DNA from: Cronobacter universalis NCTC 9529
GTDB taxonomy: Bacteria > Pseudomonadota > Gammaproteobacteria > Enterobacterales > Enterobacteriaceae
NCBI RefSeq assembly: GCF_001277175.1
Contig: NZ_CP012257.1
Coordinates: 4,092,001 to 4,156,000 of the forward strand
Reading direction: 5' to 3'
Length of the DNA: 64,000 nt
Shown: positions 18,908 through 29,104 of the stretch, piece by piece
Numbering within the stretch: position 1 is the stretch's first letter
Layout: the number at the start of each line of letters is the position of its first letter
Made by a program: the position numbers and the translations under genes
Notes under the pieces: model-generated
Databases searched by the model: none
Seen by the model: only the letters and a program-made list of their open reading frames with translations
What the model was told of the DNA's origin: nothing

Positions 18908-19446
18908 CCCAAAGACTCCAGACATTGCGCCACGCTGCTAATCGTCGCAAAACGCCCCGCCAGCACCGTTTCGGTACGGTGGCGCAACGCGTCCACATCC
19001 AGCGTCACGCCTTTCCAGGTCATCGGAAACGTCAGCGTCGCTTCGCTCACAAACGTCACCCGGTAACCCAGATCAGAGGCGACCCGCGTTGTGGTTTCGC
19101 AGCACTGCTCGGTACGGATACCGCAGATAATCAGGTGGTTAATATCCCTTTGCCGCAGCCATAAATCCAGCCCGGTGTCGGTAAACGCGTTATGAACATG
19201 CTTATGGAATGTCACGGCGGCCTTATGACGCAGGAAAGGCATTGGCGTTACAAAACCCGATTCAAGCGTAAACACATCGTCGCCATCGACATGGAAAATA
19301 TCGACGACCGGAATATTGCGCGCTTCGCAGCCAGCGATAAGCGTATTGATAGCCTCGCAAAACGCCGGAAAATCGTCTTCACGCCAGTAGCTGCGGTGAA
19401 AAAAAGATTGCTGGGTATCGATATTGATCAGTGCGGTACGCGTCAT
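18904..19446 (-). CDS. Isochorismatase-family cysteine hydrolase
   Basis: Cysteine hydrolase of 180 residues. The family triad can be seen: Asp in ALINIDTQQSFF, Lys in VTFHKHVHNAF and Cys in ICGIRTEQCCETTTRVASDL. The family hydrolyses isochorismate, nicotinamide, N-carbamoyl compounds and other amides; the sequence does not fix the substrate. The start at 19446 (MTRTALINIDTQ) removes 26 non-conserved residues that a longer reading would add. It is the first gene of a two-gene unit with the GlxA-type regulator. Confidence 0.82.
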   Translation of the reverse strand: MTRTALINIDTQQSFFHRSYWREDDFPAFCEAINTLIAGCEARNIPVVDIFHVDGDDVFTLESGFVTPMPFLRHKAAVTFHKHVHNAFTDTGLDLWLRQRDINHLIICGIRTEQCCETTTRVASDLGYRVTFVSEATLTFPMTWKGVTLDVDALRHRTETVLAGRFATISSVAQCLESLG

Positions 19447-19522
19447 TTCAGGACACCTGTTTGAGTGGGGTTGAACCCTATTCTTACAGGCATGCGTGAT
19501 GCCGGGCTGACCAGAAAAGGAC

Positions 19523-19560
19523 AAAAAAAGGGTGTTTCAGGACGGCTTCCTGGACACCCG
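19523..19560 (-). terminator. Terminator of xylAB
   Basis: On the minus strand, 9 bases after the xylB stop: outer stem GGGTGT/ACACCC, inner stem CAGGA/TCCTG, then seven T (19523-19529 read as A on the + strand). Confidence 0.82.
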
Positions 19561-19568
19561 CTTTTTGG

Positions 19569-21023
19569 TTAAGACATTAAGGGCAGCAACTGCTGGTAGA
19601 GCTTGCGGAAGGTTTCACGCTGCTCGCCATAACGCTGATGGCGCGCGGCATCCGGCTGATGCTGCTGTTCCAGCGCAAGCGGTGGAAGCAGATCGGCTAG
19701 CGCACGCTCTGGCGAGAGCGCAATCTGCGCAAGCCTTGCCGCGCCGAGCGCCGGGCCGACGTCGCCGCCGGTGCGGTAATCCAGCGGCACGCCGCTGATA
19801 TCCGCCAGCATCTGGCGCCAGTACGCGCTACGCGCGCCGCCGCCAATCAGCGTAACGCTTTGCGGCGTTACCCCGCATTCATGCACCGCATCCATGCCGT
19901 CCGCCAGCGCATAGCCGACGCCCTCCAGCACCGCGCGCGCCAGCTCGGCGGGCCCATGCTCGTGCGTCAGCCCAAAAAACACGCCTTTCGCCAGCGGATT
20001 GTTATGGGGCGTGCGCTCACCGGAAAGATACGGCAGGAACCAGACAGCGCCCGCGCCGTCACGCGCGTTTTGCGCGGCCGTAAGCAGCGCCGGAACGCTT
20101 CCCGCGCCGGTAAGCCGTGCCGCCCAGTCGAGACACGAGGCGGCGCTCAGCATCACCGACATCAAATGCCAGCGCGCGGGTAACGCATGGCAAAAACTGT
20201 GCACCGCGCTTTCAGGGTTTGTCCGAAAGCCATCACTGACGGCAAAGTAAACGCCGGACGTGCCGAGCGACAGCATCGCCTGGCCTGGATCGGCAAGACC
20301 AACGCCCACGGCGCCCGCGGCGTTATCGCCGCCGCCTGCCACCACCGGCACCGCATTCATACCCCACGCCCTGGCAACGTCATCTTTCAGTTCGCCCGTG
20401 ATCTCGCTGCCTTCAAACAGCGCGGGCATATGCTCGCGTTGCAGATGGCACGCCGCCAGCATGACGTCGCTCCAGTCGCGCTGCGCCACATTCAGCCACA
20501 TCGTGCCTGCCGCATCGGACATGTCGCTCGCGAATACGCCGGTCATGCGCAACCGCAGATAATCTTTGGGCAGCAGCACTTTGTCGGTTTGACTAAAAAT
20601 TTCCGGCTCGTGGCGCTCCACCCATAGCAGCTTCGGCGCGGTAAAACCCGGCATCATGAGATTGCCGGTAATTTCACGCGAATCGGGTACGTTTTCTTCA
20701 AGGATGGCGCACTCCTGCGCGCTTCGCCCGTCGTTCCAGAGGATCGCGGGACGGAGCACCCGCTGATGTTTATCAAGCAGCGTGGCGCCATGCATCTGTC
20801 CGCTTAAGCCTATCGCTTTCACGTCTCGCAGACTGTGCTGCGCGCCCAGCGCCTGCATAGCGCGGTCAGTCGCCTGCCACCAGCTTTCGGGATCTTGCTC
20901 CGACCACAACGGATGCGGACGAGCGACCTGCAACGCTTCGCTGTGCGAAGCCACAAGCGCGCCCTGCTCATCCAGCAGAATAACTTTTACCCCTGAAGTC
21001 CCAAGGTCGATCCCAATATACAT
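19569..21023 (-). CDS. xylB: Xylulokinase
   Basis: FGGY-family kinase (484 residues, as in E. coli) that phosphorylates D-xylulose to xylulose 5-phosphate, feeding the pentose phosphate pathway. Signatures: MYIGIDLGTSGVKVILLDEQG at the N-terminus (phosphate-binding), GLSGQMHG, and the C-terminal ADGMDAVHECGVTPQSVTLIGGGARSAYW. The start at 21023 is chosen because MYIGIDLG is universal; upstream codons are not. It follows xylA across 47 bases that contain a stable hairpin. Confidence 0.97.
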   Translation of the reverse strand: MYIGIDLGTSGVKVILLDEQGALVASHSEALQVARPHPLWSEQDPESWWQATDRAMQALGAQHSLRDVKAIGLSGQMHGATLLDKHQRVLRPAILWNDGRSAQECAILEENVPDSREITGNLMMPGFTAPKLLWVERHEPEIFSQTDKVLLPKDYLRLRMTGVFASDMSDAAGTMWLNVAQRDWSDVMLAACHLQREHMPALFEGSEITGELKDDVARAWGMNAVPVVAGGGDNAAGAVGVGLADPGQAMLSLGTSGVYFAVSDGFRTNPESAVHSFCHALPARWHLMSVMLSAASCLDWAARLTGAGSVPALLTAAQNARDGAGAVWFLPYLSGERTPHNNPLAKGVFFGLTHEHGPAELARAVLEGVGYALADGMDAVHECGVTPQSVTLIGGGARSAYWRQMLADISGVPLDYRTGGDVGPALGAARLAQIALSPERALADLLPPLALEQQHQPDAARHQRYGEQRETFRKLYQQLLPLMS

Positions 21024-21044
21024 CGCCGCCGCTCCTGTGAAGAA

Positions 21045-21062
21045 CGCCGCCCGAAGGCGGCG
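21045..21062 (-). other. Intercistronic stem-loop between xylA and xylB
   Basis: CGCCGCC / GGCGGCG around loop CGAA, without a T-run, 8 bases after the xylA stop. It is more likely to protect the xylA mRNA 3' end or lower xylB expression than to terminate fully. Confidence 0.5.
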
Positions 21063-21070
21063 CAATGCGT

Positions 21071-22393
<1,323 letters not shown>

Positions 22394-22775
22394 AATTGAC
22401 TCCGTAATCAGGGCTGTTCCAGCGAGAATAAATTAATCCTGGAATTTCCTTTCCCTTTGCTCAATTACGTTATTTCACACTGCGATTAAGAGAATGCGCA
22501 AATGTGCGCTGGCTCGCAAAAACTGGGTTAGCTCCACTCAATATTGCATTGCGCGATAAATTCCATTTTATTTGTGAAACTTTTGGATTTAACATTAGAA
22601 ATCCGATCGGCGTCATAAAATCAGAAATAAACAAAAAAACGTAATCCGAAGATTAAAATCTGTAATTGATCGCCAGCCTTTCCGCGCTAAAAATTCCTGC
22701 GTCCGTAAGTATGAATGTCCGTTTCGTCCCCGATGAATTAAGCCCATTCGTAACACTGGAACAGGTATAAAAATC
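22394..22775. promoter_or_regulatory. Divergent xylA/xylF control region
   Basis: A 382-base AT-rich gap with no gene. A XylR-type operator is recognisable at 22624-22669 (next entry). TGTGCGCTGGCTCGCA at 22503-22518 keeps the TGTG-N8-CGCA spacing of a weak CRP site. The two promoters read xylAB leftwards and xylFGH rightwards, as in E. coli, where XylR with xylose and cAMP-CRP activate both. Confidence 0.75.
22624..22669. promoter_or_regulatory. XylR operator candidate
   Basis: Two similar half-sites in direct repeat, one around GAAATAAACAAAAAAACGTA and the next around GAAGATTAAAATCTGTAATT, match the layout and much of the sequence of the E. coli XylR site as I remember it. The site lies about 107-152 bases before the xylF start. 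Conservation against an AT-rich background supports function. Confidence 0.6.
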
Positions 22776-23768
22776 ATGAAAATAAAGCAGCTTATTCTTA
22801 CCCTGTGCGCGTCGCTGGTGTTAACCAGCTTCAGCGGCATCGCAAAAGACGTCAAAATCGGCATGGCGATCGATGACCTGCGCCTTGAGCGCTGGCAGAA
22901 AGATCGCGACATTTTCGTTAGCAAAGCGGAATCACTGGGCGCCAAAGTCTTTGTACAGTCGGCGAACGGCAACGAAGAAACGCAAATGTCGCAAATTGAA
23001 AATATGATCAACCGCGGCGTGGATGTGCTGGTGATTATTCCCTACAACGGGCAGGTATTAAGTAACGTTGTCGCCGAGGCGAAACGCGAAGGAATTAAAG
23101 TGCTGGCGTATGACCGTATGATCAATAACGCCGACATCGATTTCTACATCTCTTTCGATAATGAAAAAGTAGGCGAAATCCAGGCGCAAAGCCTGGTCGA
23201 CAAGGTGCCGCAAGGGAATTATTTCCTGATGGGCGGCTCGCCGGTCGATAATAACGCGCGCCTTTTCCGGGACGGGCAAATGAAAGTCCTGAAGCCTTTT
23301 ATCGATAGCGGAAAAATAAAAGTCGTTGGCGATCAGTGGGTGGATGGGTGGCTACCGGAAAATGCGCTGAAAATTATGGAAAACGCGCTGACCGCGAACA
23401 ACAATAAAATCGACGCTGTCGTCGCCTCTAACGACGCGACCGCAGGCGGTGCTATTCAGGCGCTGAGCGCGCAAGGGCTTGCCGGGAAAGTGGCTATCTC
23501 TGGTCAGGATGCCGACCTTGCCGGGATCAAGCGCATCATCGCTGGCACACAGACCATGACGGTCTATAAACCGATTACGCAGCTTGCCAATACGGCTGCC
23601 GAAGTCGCGGTTGAGCTTGGCAACGACAAGCAGCCGAAATCTGACGCCACGCTCAATAACGGGCTGAAAGAAGTGCCCTCGCGCCTGTTAACCCCCATCA
23701 AGGTGGATAAATCCAACATTGAATCCACCGTCATTAAAGACGGCTTCCATAAGAAAACCGATCTGTAA
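22776..23768 (+). CDS. xylF: D-xylose ABC transporter, periplasmic binding protein
   Basis: Periplasmic receptor (330 residues) of the high-affinity xylose importer. Signal peptide of about 23 residues, cut near SGIA/KDVKIG. The sugar-binding type I PBP fold shows in IGMAIDDLRLERWQKDRDIF, VLVIIPYNGQVLSNVV, KVLAYDRMINNADIDFYISF and VAISGQDADLAGIKRII, which contain the Arg/Asp/Asn residues that hold xylose in the family. It is the first gene of xylFGH, 67 bases before xylG. Confidence 0.97.
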   Translation: MKIKQLILTLCASLVLTSFSGIAKDVKIGMAIDDLRLERWQKDRDIFVSKAESLGAKVFVQSANGNEETQMSQIENMINRGVDVLVIIPYNGQVLSNVVAEAKREGIKVLAYDRMINNADIDFYISFDNEKVGEIQAQSLVDKVPQGNYFLMGGSPVDNNARLFRDGQMKVLKPFIDSGKIKVVGDQWVDGWLPENALKIMENALTANNNKIDAVVASNDATAGGAIQALSAQGLAGKVAISGQDADLAGIKRIIAGTQTMTVYKPITQLANTAAEVAVELGNDKQPKSDATLNNGLKEVPSRLLTPIKVDKSNIESTVIKDGFHKKTDL

Positions 23769-23835
23769 TCCCACGGCGTTTGCGGTTCGCCGTAAACGCC
23801 AGTGACGCCCTCCGACCAGTGCAGGCGGACTTGTT

Positions 23836-25377
23836 ATGCCTTATTTACTCGAAATGAAAAATATCACCAAAGCCTTCGGCGCCGTTAAAGCGGTCGATAA
23901 CGTGTCGCTCGCGCTTGCGCCAGGCGAGGTGATGTCGCTGTGCGGTGAAAACGGCTCCGGCAAATCAACGCTGATGAAAGTACTGTGCGGGATATACCCC
24001 TGGGGCAGCTATGAAGGCGAAATCACGTTTGCCGGCGAGCCGCTCACGCCAGCCCATATCCGCGATACCGAGCGCAAAGGGATAGCGATCATTCATCAGG
24101 AGCTGGCGCTGGTAAAAAACCTGACGGTGCTGGAAAACATCTTTCTCGGCGCAGAAATCACGCGCCGCGGCGTGCTGGATTACGACGCCATGACGGTGCG
24201 CTGCGAAAAACTGCTGGCGCAGGTGAGCCTGTTTGTCTCTCCGCATACCCGAACGGGCGATCTCGGCCTTGGCCAGCAGCAACTGGTGGAAATCGCGAAA
24301 GCGCTGAACAAACAGGTGCGTCTGCTGGTATTGGATGAACCCACGGCGTCACTCACCGAGCAGGAGACCGCGCTGCTGCTGGATATCATTCGGGATCTTC
24401 AGCAGCACGATATTGCCTGTATCTACATTTCCCACAAGCTGAATGAAGTAAAAGCGATATCCGACACCATTTGCGTGATCAGGGATGGCAAACCGGTCGG
24501 CACGCGCCCGGCCGCGCAAATGAGTGAGGAGGAGATCATCGCCATGATGGTAGGCCGCGAACTGACGGCCCTCTACCCGAGCGAGCCTCATACGCCTGGT
24601 GATGAAATCCTGCGTGTGGAAAACCTGACGGCCTGGCACCCGGTGAATCGCCATATTCAGCGCGTCAGCGAGCTCTCATTTTCGCTGCGCCGTGGTGAAA
24701 TTCTCGGCATCGCCGGGCTCGTGGGCGCCGGGCGTACCGAGGCGATGCAGTGTCTGTTCGGCGTCTGGCCAGGGCGCTGGCAGGGCGACATTTTTATCGA
24801 CGGCAAGCCGGTGACGCTGCGCAACTGCCAACAGGCTATCGCCCACGGCATCGCGATGGTGCCGGAGGATCGCAAAAAAGACGGCATTGTGCCGGTGATG
24901 GCGGTTGGGCAGAACATTACGCTCGCTGCGCTGGATGAATTCAGCGGGCCGCTCAGCGCGCTGGATGCGGCGGCAGAACAGCAGTGCATTCTTGATTCAC
25001 TACAGCGACTGAAAGTGAAAACCGCGTCGCCGATGCTGGCGATAGGCCGCCTGAGCGGCGGCAATCAGCAAAAAGCGATTCTCGCGCGCTGCCTGCTGCT
25101 TAATCCACGCATTCTTATCCTCGATGAACCGACGCGCGGCATTGATATCGGTGCCAAATATGAAATCTACAAACTGATTCACCAGCTGGTGCAGCAGGGT
25201 ATCGCCGTCATTGTTATCTCATCGGAACTGCCGGAAGTGCTCGGTCTGAGCGACCGGGTGCTGGTGATGCATGAAGGCCGACTCAAAGCCAATCTCGTTA
25301 ACCGCCATCTCACACAAGAACAGGTGATGGAAGCCGCCCTGAGGAGCGATCGCCATGTCGAAAAGCAATCCGTCTGA
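23836..25377 (+). CDS. xylG: D-xylose ABC transporter, ATP-binding protein
   Basis: Duplicated ABC ATPase (513 residues). The N-terminal domain has Walker [10 protein letters not shown] (near residue 38), a signature-like [15 protein letters not shown] and Walker [12 protein letters not shown]. The C-terminal domain has a degenerate Walker A ([11 protein letters not shown]), signature [16 protein letters not shown] and Walker [14 protein letters not shown]. That asymmetry is normal for carbohydrate-uptake transporters of the CUT2 class. Its 3' end overlaps xylH by 23 bases. Confidence 0.97.
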   Translation: MPYLLEMKNITKAFGAVKAVDNVSLALAPGEVMSLCGENGSGKSTLMKVLCGIYPWGSYEGEITFAGEPLTPAHIRDTERKGIAIIHQELALVKNLTVLENIFLGAEITRRGVLDYDAMTVRCEKLLAQVSLFVSPHTRTGDLGLGQQQLVEIAKALNKQVRLLVLDEPTASLTEQETALLLDIIRDLQQHDIACIYISHKLNEVKAISDTICVIRDGKPVGTRPAAQMSEEEIIAMMVGRELTALYPSEPHTPGDEILRVENLTAWHPVNRHIQRVSELSFSLRRGEILGIAGLVGAGRTEAMQCLFGVWPGRWQGDIFIDGKPVTLRNCQQAIAHGIAMVPEDRKKDGIVPVMAVGQNITLAALDEFSGPLSALDAAAEQQCILDSLQRLKVKTASPMLAIGRLSGGNQQKAILARCLLLNPRILILDEPTRGIDIGAKYEIYKLIHQLVQQGIAVIVISSELPEVLGLSDRVLVMHEGRLKANLVNRHLTQEQVMEAALRSDRHVEKQSV

Positions 25378-26545
25378 AATCAAGCTAGCCGCGCCATCGG
25401 CCTCTTCGCCGGTCTCATTCCGCGCGCTGAATAAAATTAACGTTCAGGTCTTTGTGATGATCGCGGCCATTGTGGTCATCATGCTGTTTTTCACGTTCAT
25501 GACCGACGGCGCGTATCTGAGCGCCCGTAACATCTCTAACCTGCTGCGCCAGACCGCCATTACCGGCATTCTGGCAGTCGGGATGGTCTTCGTCATTATT
25601 TCCGCGGAGATCGATCTTTCTGTCGGCTCAATGATGGGCCTGCTGGGTGGGGCAGCGGCGATTTTTGACGTCTGGCTGGGCTGGCCGCTGCCGCTGACGA
25701 TTGTCGTCACGCTGCTGCTCGGCCTGCTGCTGGGCGCATGGAACGGCTGGTGGGTCGCTTACCGCAAAGTCCCGTCGTTTATCGTCACGCTTGCGGGGAT
25801 GCTGGCGTTTCGCGGCGTGTTGATAGGCATCACCAACGGCACGACGGTATCGCCCACCAGCCCCGCGATGTCACAGATAGGCCAGAGCTACCTGCCAGGC
25901 GGCGTCGGCTTTGCCATCGGCGCGCTCGGGCTGGCGCTGTTTATTTTCTGGCAGTGGCGGGGGCGGATGCGTCGCCAGGCCCTCGGTCTGACCTCAACGC
26001 CTTCCAGTGCCGTTGCCGGCAAGCAGGCGCTGACGGCGGTGATTGTGCTGGGCGCCATCTGGCTGCTCAACGATTATCGCGGCGTGCCCACGCCAGTATT
26101 GATCCTCACATTCCTTCTGCTGGCGGGCATGTTTATGGCGCTGCATACCGCGTTTGGCCGCCGCATTTACGCGATCGGCGGGAATATCGACGCCGCGAGG
26201 CTTTCCGGCATTAACGTGGAACGCACTAAGCTTGCGGTGTTTGCGATAAACGGCGTGATGGTGGCGATTGCCGGGCTGATTTTAAGCTCGCGCCTCGGGG
26301 CGGGCTCGCCCTCGGCCGGGAATATCGCCGAGCTCGACGCCATCGCCGCCTGCGTCATCGGCGGCACCAGCCTTGCCGGCGGCGTCGGGAGCGTGGCGGG
26401 GGCGGTGATGGGCGCCTTTATTATGGCGTCGCTTGATAACGGCATGAGCATGATGGACGTGCCCACGTTCTGGCAATACATTGTCAAAGGAGCCATTTTG
26501 CTGCTGGCGGTCTGGATGGATTCCGCGACGCGCCGACGCGCCTGA
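25355..26545 (+). CDS. xylH: D-xylose ABC transporter, permease
   Basis: Inner-membrane permease (396 residues, about ten helices) of the CUT2 family. It shows the conserved [15 protein letters not shown] loop, the [20 protein letters not shown] region and [22 protein letters not shown] near the C-terminus, which contacts XylG. Translation starts inside the end of xylG, so the pair is coupled. A 98-base gap with a weak inverted repeat separates it from xylR. Confidence 0.97.
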   Translation: MSKSNPSEIKLAAPSASSPVSFRALNKINVQVFVMIAAIVVIMLFFTFMTDGAYLSARNISNLLRQTAITGILAVGMVFVIISAEIDLSVGSMMGLLGGAAAIFDVWLGWPLPLTIVVTLLLGLLLGAWNGWWVAYRKVPSFIVTLAGMLAFRGVLIGITNGTTVSPTSPAMSQIGQSYLPGGVGFAIGALGLALFIFWQWRGRMRRQALGLTSTPSSAVAGKQALTAVIVLGAIWLLNDYRGVPTPVLILTFLLLAGMFMALHTAFGRRIYAIGGNIDAARLSGINVERTKLAVFAINGVMVAIAGLILSSRLGAGSPSAGNIAELDAIAACVIGGTSLAGGVGSVAGAVMGAFIMASLDNGMSMMDVPTFWQYIVKGAILLLAVWMDSATRRRA

Positions 26546-26643
26546 ACATAACCTGCAATGGATCACATTGCAGGCGCGCGGTTATCCCGTCTCGCGGGAT
26601 ATGTGTTATTCAAACAACAGGTTCAAGGCCGGATACTGACACT

Positions 26644-27822
26644 ATGTTTGAAAAGCGTCATCGCATTACGCTGCTGTTTAATGCCAACAAAGCTTATGAC
26701 CGTCAGGTGGTTGAAGGCGTTGGCGAGTACTTACAGGCTTCGCAATCAGAGTGGGATATCTTCATGGAAGAGGATTTCCGCACCCGGATTGAGAACATTA
26801 AAGAATGGCTTGGCGATGGGGTGATCGCCGATTTTGACGATCCGGAAATCGAGCAGCTGCTGAAAGACGTTCAGGTGCCGATCGTCGGCGTCGGCGGCTC
26901 TTATCATCGGCCCGAGCACTATCCGCCGGTGCATTACATCGCGACAGACAATTACGCGCTGGTCGAAAGCGCGTTTTTGCATCTGAAAGAGAAAGGCGTG
27001 CACCGCTTCGCCTTCTACGGGCTCCCTTCTTCCAGCGGCAAACGCTGGGCGGCCGAGCGCGAGCATGCGTTTAGCGAACTAGTCGCGCGCGAAAAATACC
27101 GTGGCGTAATCTATCAGGGGCTGGAAACCGCGCCGGAGAACTGGCAGCACGCCCAGAACCGGCTTTCTGACTGGCTCCAGACGCTGCCGCCGCAGACCGG
27201 CATTATCGCCGTGACCGATGCTCGTGCCCGCCATCTGCTACAGGTGTGCGAGCATTTACATATTCCGGTGCCGGAGAAACTCTGCGTCATCGGCATTGAT
27301 AACGAAGAGCTAACGCGTTATCTCTCCCGCGTCGCGCTCTCGTCAGTGGCACAGGGCACGCGCCAGATGGGATATCAGGCCGCGAAACTGCTGCATCGCC
27401 TGCTGGCTAATGAAAATCTGCCGCTCCAGCGTGTGCTGGTGCCGCCTGCGCGGGTAGTGGAACGGCGCTCCACCGATTACCGCTCGCTGCACGATCCGGC
27501 CGTTATTCAGGCGATGCACTACATTCGCAATCACGCCTGCAAAGGAATCAAAGTCGAGCAGGTGCTGGATGCGGTCGGGATTTCCCGCTCCAACCTGGAA
27601 AAGCGCTTTAAAGAAGAGGTCGGCGAAACTATTCACGCCGTGATCCATGCTGAGAAGCTGGAGAAAGCGCGCAGCCTGCTGATTTCTACCTCATTGAGCA
27701 TCAACGAGATTTCCCAGATGTGCGGCTATCCATCGCTGCAATATTTCTATTCGGTATTTAAGAAAGAGTACGACACCACGCCGAAGGAGTATCGCGACAG
27801 ATTCAGCGAGGTGATGATATAG
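26644..27822 (+). CDS. xylR: Xylose operon activator XylR
   Basis: Xylose-responsive activator (392 residues). Residues about 1-275 form a LacI/PBP-like ligand domain (RITLLFNANKAYDRQVVEGV, RFAFYGLPSSSGKRWAAER, LCVIGIDNEELTRYLSRVAL). The C-terminal 110 residues form an AraC helix-turn-helix (IKVEQVLDAVGISRSNLEKR and SINEISQMCGYPSLQYFYSVFKK). It is co-directional with xylFGH, as in E. coli, and should act at the site at 22624-22669. Confidence 0.97.
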   Translation: MFEKRHRITLLFNANKAYDRQVVEGVGEYLQASQSEWDIFMEEDFRTRIENIKEWLGDGVIADFDDPEIEQLLKDVQVPIVGVGGSYHRPEHYPPVHYIATDNYALVESAFLHLKEKGVHRFAFYGLPSSSGKRWAAEREHAFSELVAREKYRGVIYQGLETAPENWQHAQNRLSDWLQTLPPQTGIIAVTDARARHLLQVCEHLHIPVPEKLCVIGIDNEELTRYLSRVALSSVAQGTRQMGYQAAKLLHRLLANENLPLQRVLVPPARVVERRSTDYRSLHDPAVIQAMHYIRNHACKGIKVEQVLDAVGISRSNLEKRFKEEVGETIHAVIHAEKLEKARSLLISTSLSINEISQMCGYPSLQYFYSVFKKEYDTTPKEYRDRFSEVMI

Positions 27823-27910
27823 CGCGCGCGACGGTTTACCTTAAAACGTTAAGCGGCGCTTATGCTGGCAGGCGTTAATAACATGCGCGCGTGGCGGAGC
27901 GAGAAACAAT

Positions 27911-27941
27911 AAAAAACGTCTTCCAAAGAAGACGTTTTTTT
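27911..27941. terminator. Bidirectional terminator between xylR and bax
   Basis: Stem AAAAAACGTCTTC / GAAGACGTTTTTT around loop CAAA with seven T at the end; symmetric A- and T-runs allow termination of both convergent transcripts. Confidence 0.88.
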
Positions 27942-27966
27942 GTGTCCGAACCAGGAGAGCCGCTCA

Positions 27967-28791
27967 TTAATTGGTTGCCAGCAGGTGCTGATTATCCTGA
28001 TACATGGCAAACAGATAATTGTTATAGCTTTTCCCTTTGGTGGAATAGCCTTTCAGCTTATGGATCATATTGCTCGCCGTTACTTCCTGATCCGCTTTAC
28101 GCAGTTGCAGACGGGATTTGCGGAAAGAAGCATAAGCCGGATGCGTATTGAGATTCACCGCGTACGCATTAACGGATTCTTTAACAGAGTTAAAGTGAGA
28201 ATACCCTTTCACTTTGCCTGGTTCGTAATTACAACGCTTGCTGGCGCATTTCATGCCGAACAAGTTGTTGTTATTTCGGGCAAGTTTCGAGGTCCCCCAA
28301 CCGCTTTCCGCCGCCGCCATGGTCGCGACCATGCTGGCAGGAATAATATCTACGCGCTCAAACAGCGTATTCCACGGTACCCGACGCGTATTGCCGTTCC
28401 ATTTCACCTTGTAACGCTTCGCGATATCTTTCAGGCGCGCGCGCTCAGACGGCGACCACTGGGCGTCGTACTGCTTTGAGATAAGCCAGTTACGCTCAGC
28501 CGAAATCGCTGCATTCTGGCTGGTAATGTAAGGCATGACGGTCCGGAGAAACGCTTTTTTCCGTGGTGTTCCGGAAGGGTATTTTCGCAAATCAGGCAGT
28601 GAACCACTTATTACACTATTGCGAGAATACTCTTTTTTACTGCTTGCCAGTTTTTTACCGCTTGTCTTTTTAACATGGACTGTGTGGCTCTTTTTCGTGG
28701 TGTGCTGCGTTGCAAGCACTTCACCCGAAAATGCCAGGGTGGCTAACATACACAGCGCCGCCCCTAATCGTCGAATTGAAGTCGATATCAT
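27967..28791 (-). CDS. bax: Bax protein (glucosaminidase-like)
   Basis: Secreted or periplasmic protein of 274 residues. Signal peptide (ALCMLATLAFSGEVLA), then a basic low-complexity segment (THTVHVKKTSGKKLASSKK-like), then a FlgJ/Bax glucosaminidase domain with VDIIPASMVATMAAAESGWG (catalytic-type Glu) and NNNLFGMKC. The E. coli orthologue has the same neighbours; its role is unproven, with peptidoglycan hydrolysis inferred from the domain. It converges on xylR and is divergent from malS. Confidence 0.94.
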   Translation of the reverse strand: MISTSIRRLGAALCMLATLAFSGEVLATQHTTKKSHTVHVKKTSGKKLASSKKEYSRNSVISGSLPDLRKYPSGTPRKKAFLRTVMPYITSQNAAISAERNWLISKQYDAQWSPSERARLKDIAKRYKVKWNGNTRRVPWNTLFERVDIIPASMVATMAAAESGWGTSKLARNNNNLFGMKCASKRCNYEPGKVKGYSHFNSVKESVNAYAVNLNTHPAYASFRKSRLQLRKADQEVTASNMIHKLKGYSTKGKSYNNYLFAMYQDNQHLLATN

Positions 28792-29104
28792 CAGGTCTCC
28801 TGGTCGGATTTCAGCATTCCAACACCTTATTATTTAATTAAATTTAAGAAAGGAATCTTAAATCGTATCAAAAATACCGTTTTGGATCATCAAAAGAAAT
28901 AAGTCGATTCTGAATTCGCGCCGCTCAAAGGCAGTTTAACTTGCTGAAATTGAACGTTAAAAAAGAGCATTTTTAGCATTTCATGCTGGCATTGAAAGGG
29001 CACGGCTCATCCTCCCGTTTCCTCCCCTTTCACTGCCGCTTAAGGATGAGGAATTCCTTAGATCGCCATGCGACACTGCACAGAAATCGCACAGGATGCC
29101 CATA
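28792..29104. promoter_or_regulatory. bax/malS divergent region with MalT-box-like sites
   Basis: A 313-base gap, AT-rich towards bax and GC-rich towards malS, with no gene seen. Two GGATGAG cores resembling MalT boxes occur in opposite orientation: 29006-29016 (read on the minus strand as GGGAGGATGAG) and 29044-29051 (GGATGAGG). malS is MalT-dependent in E. coli. A short inverted repeat TAAGGA/TCCTTA (29041-29060) overlaps the second. Confidence 0.55.
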
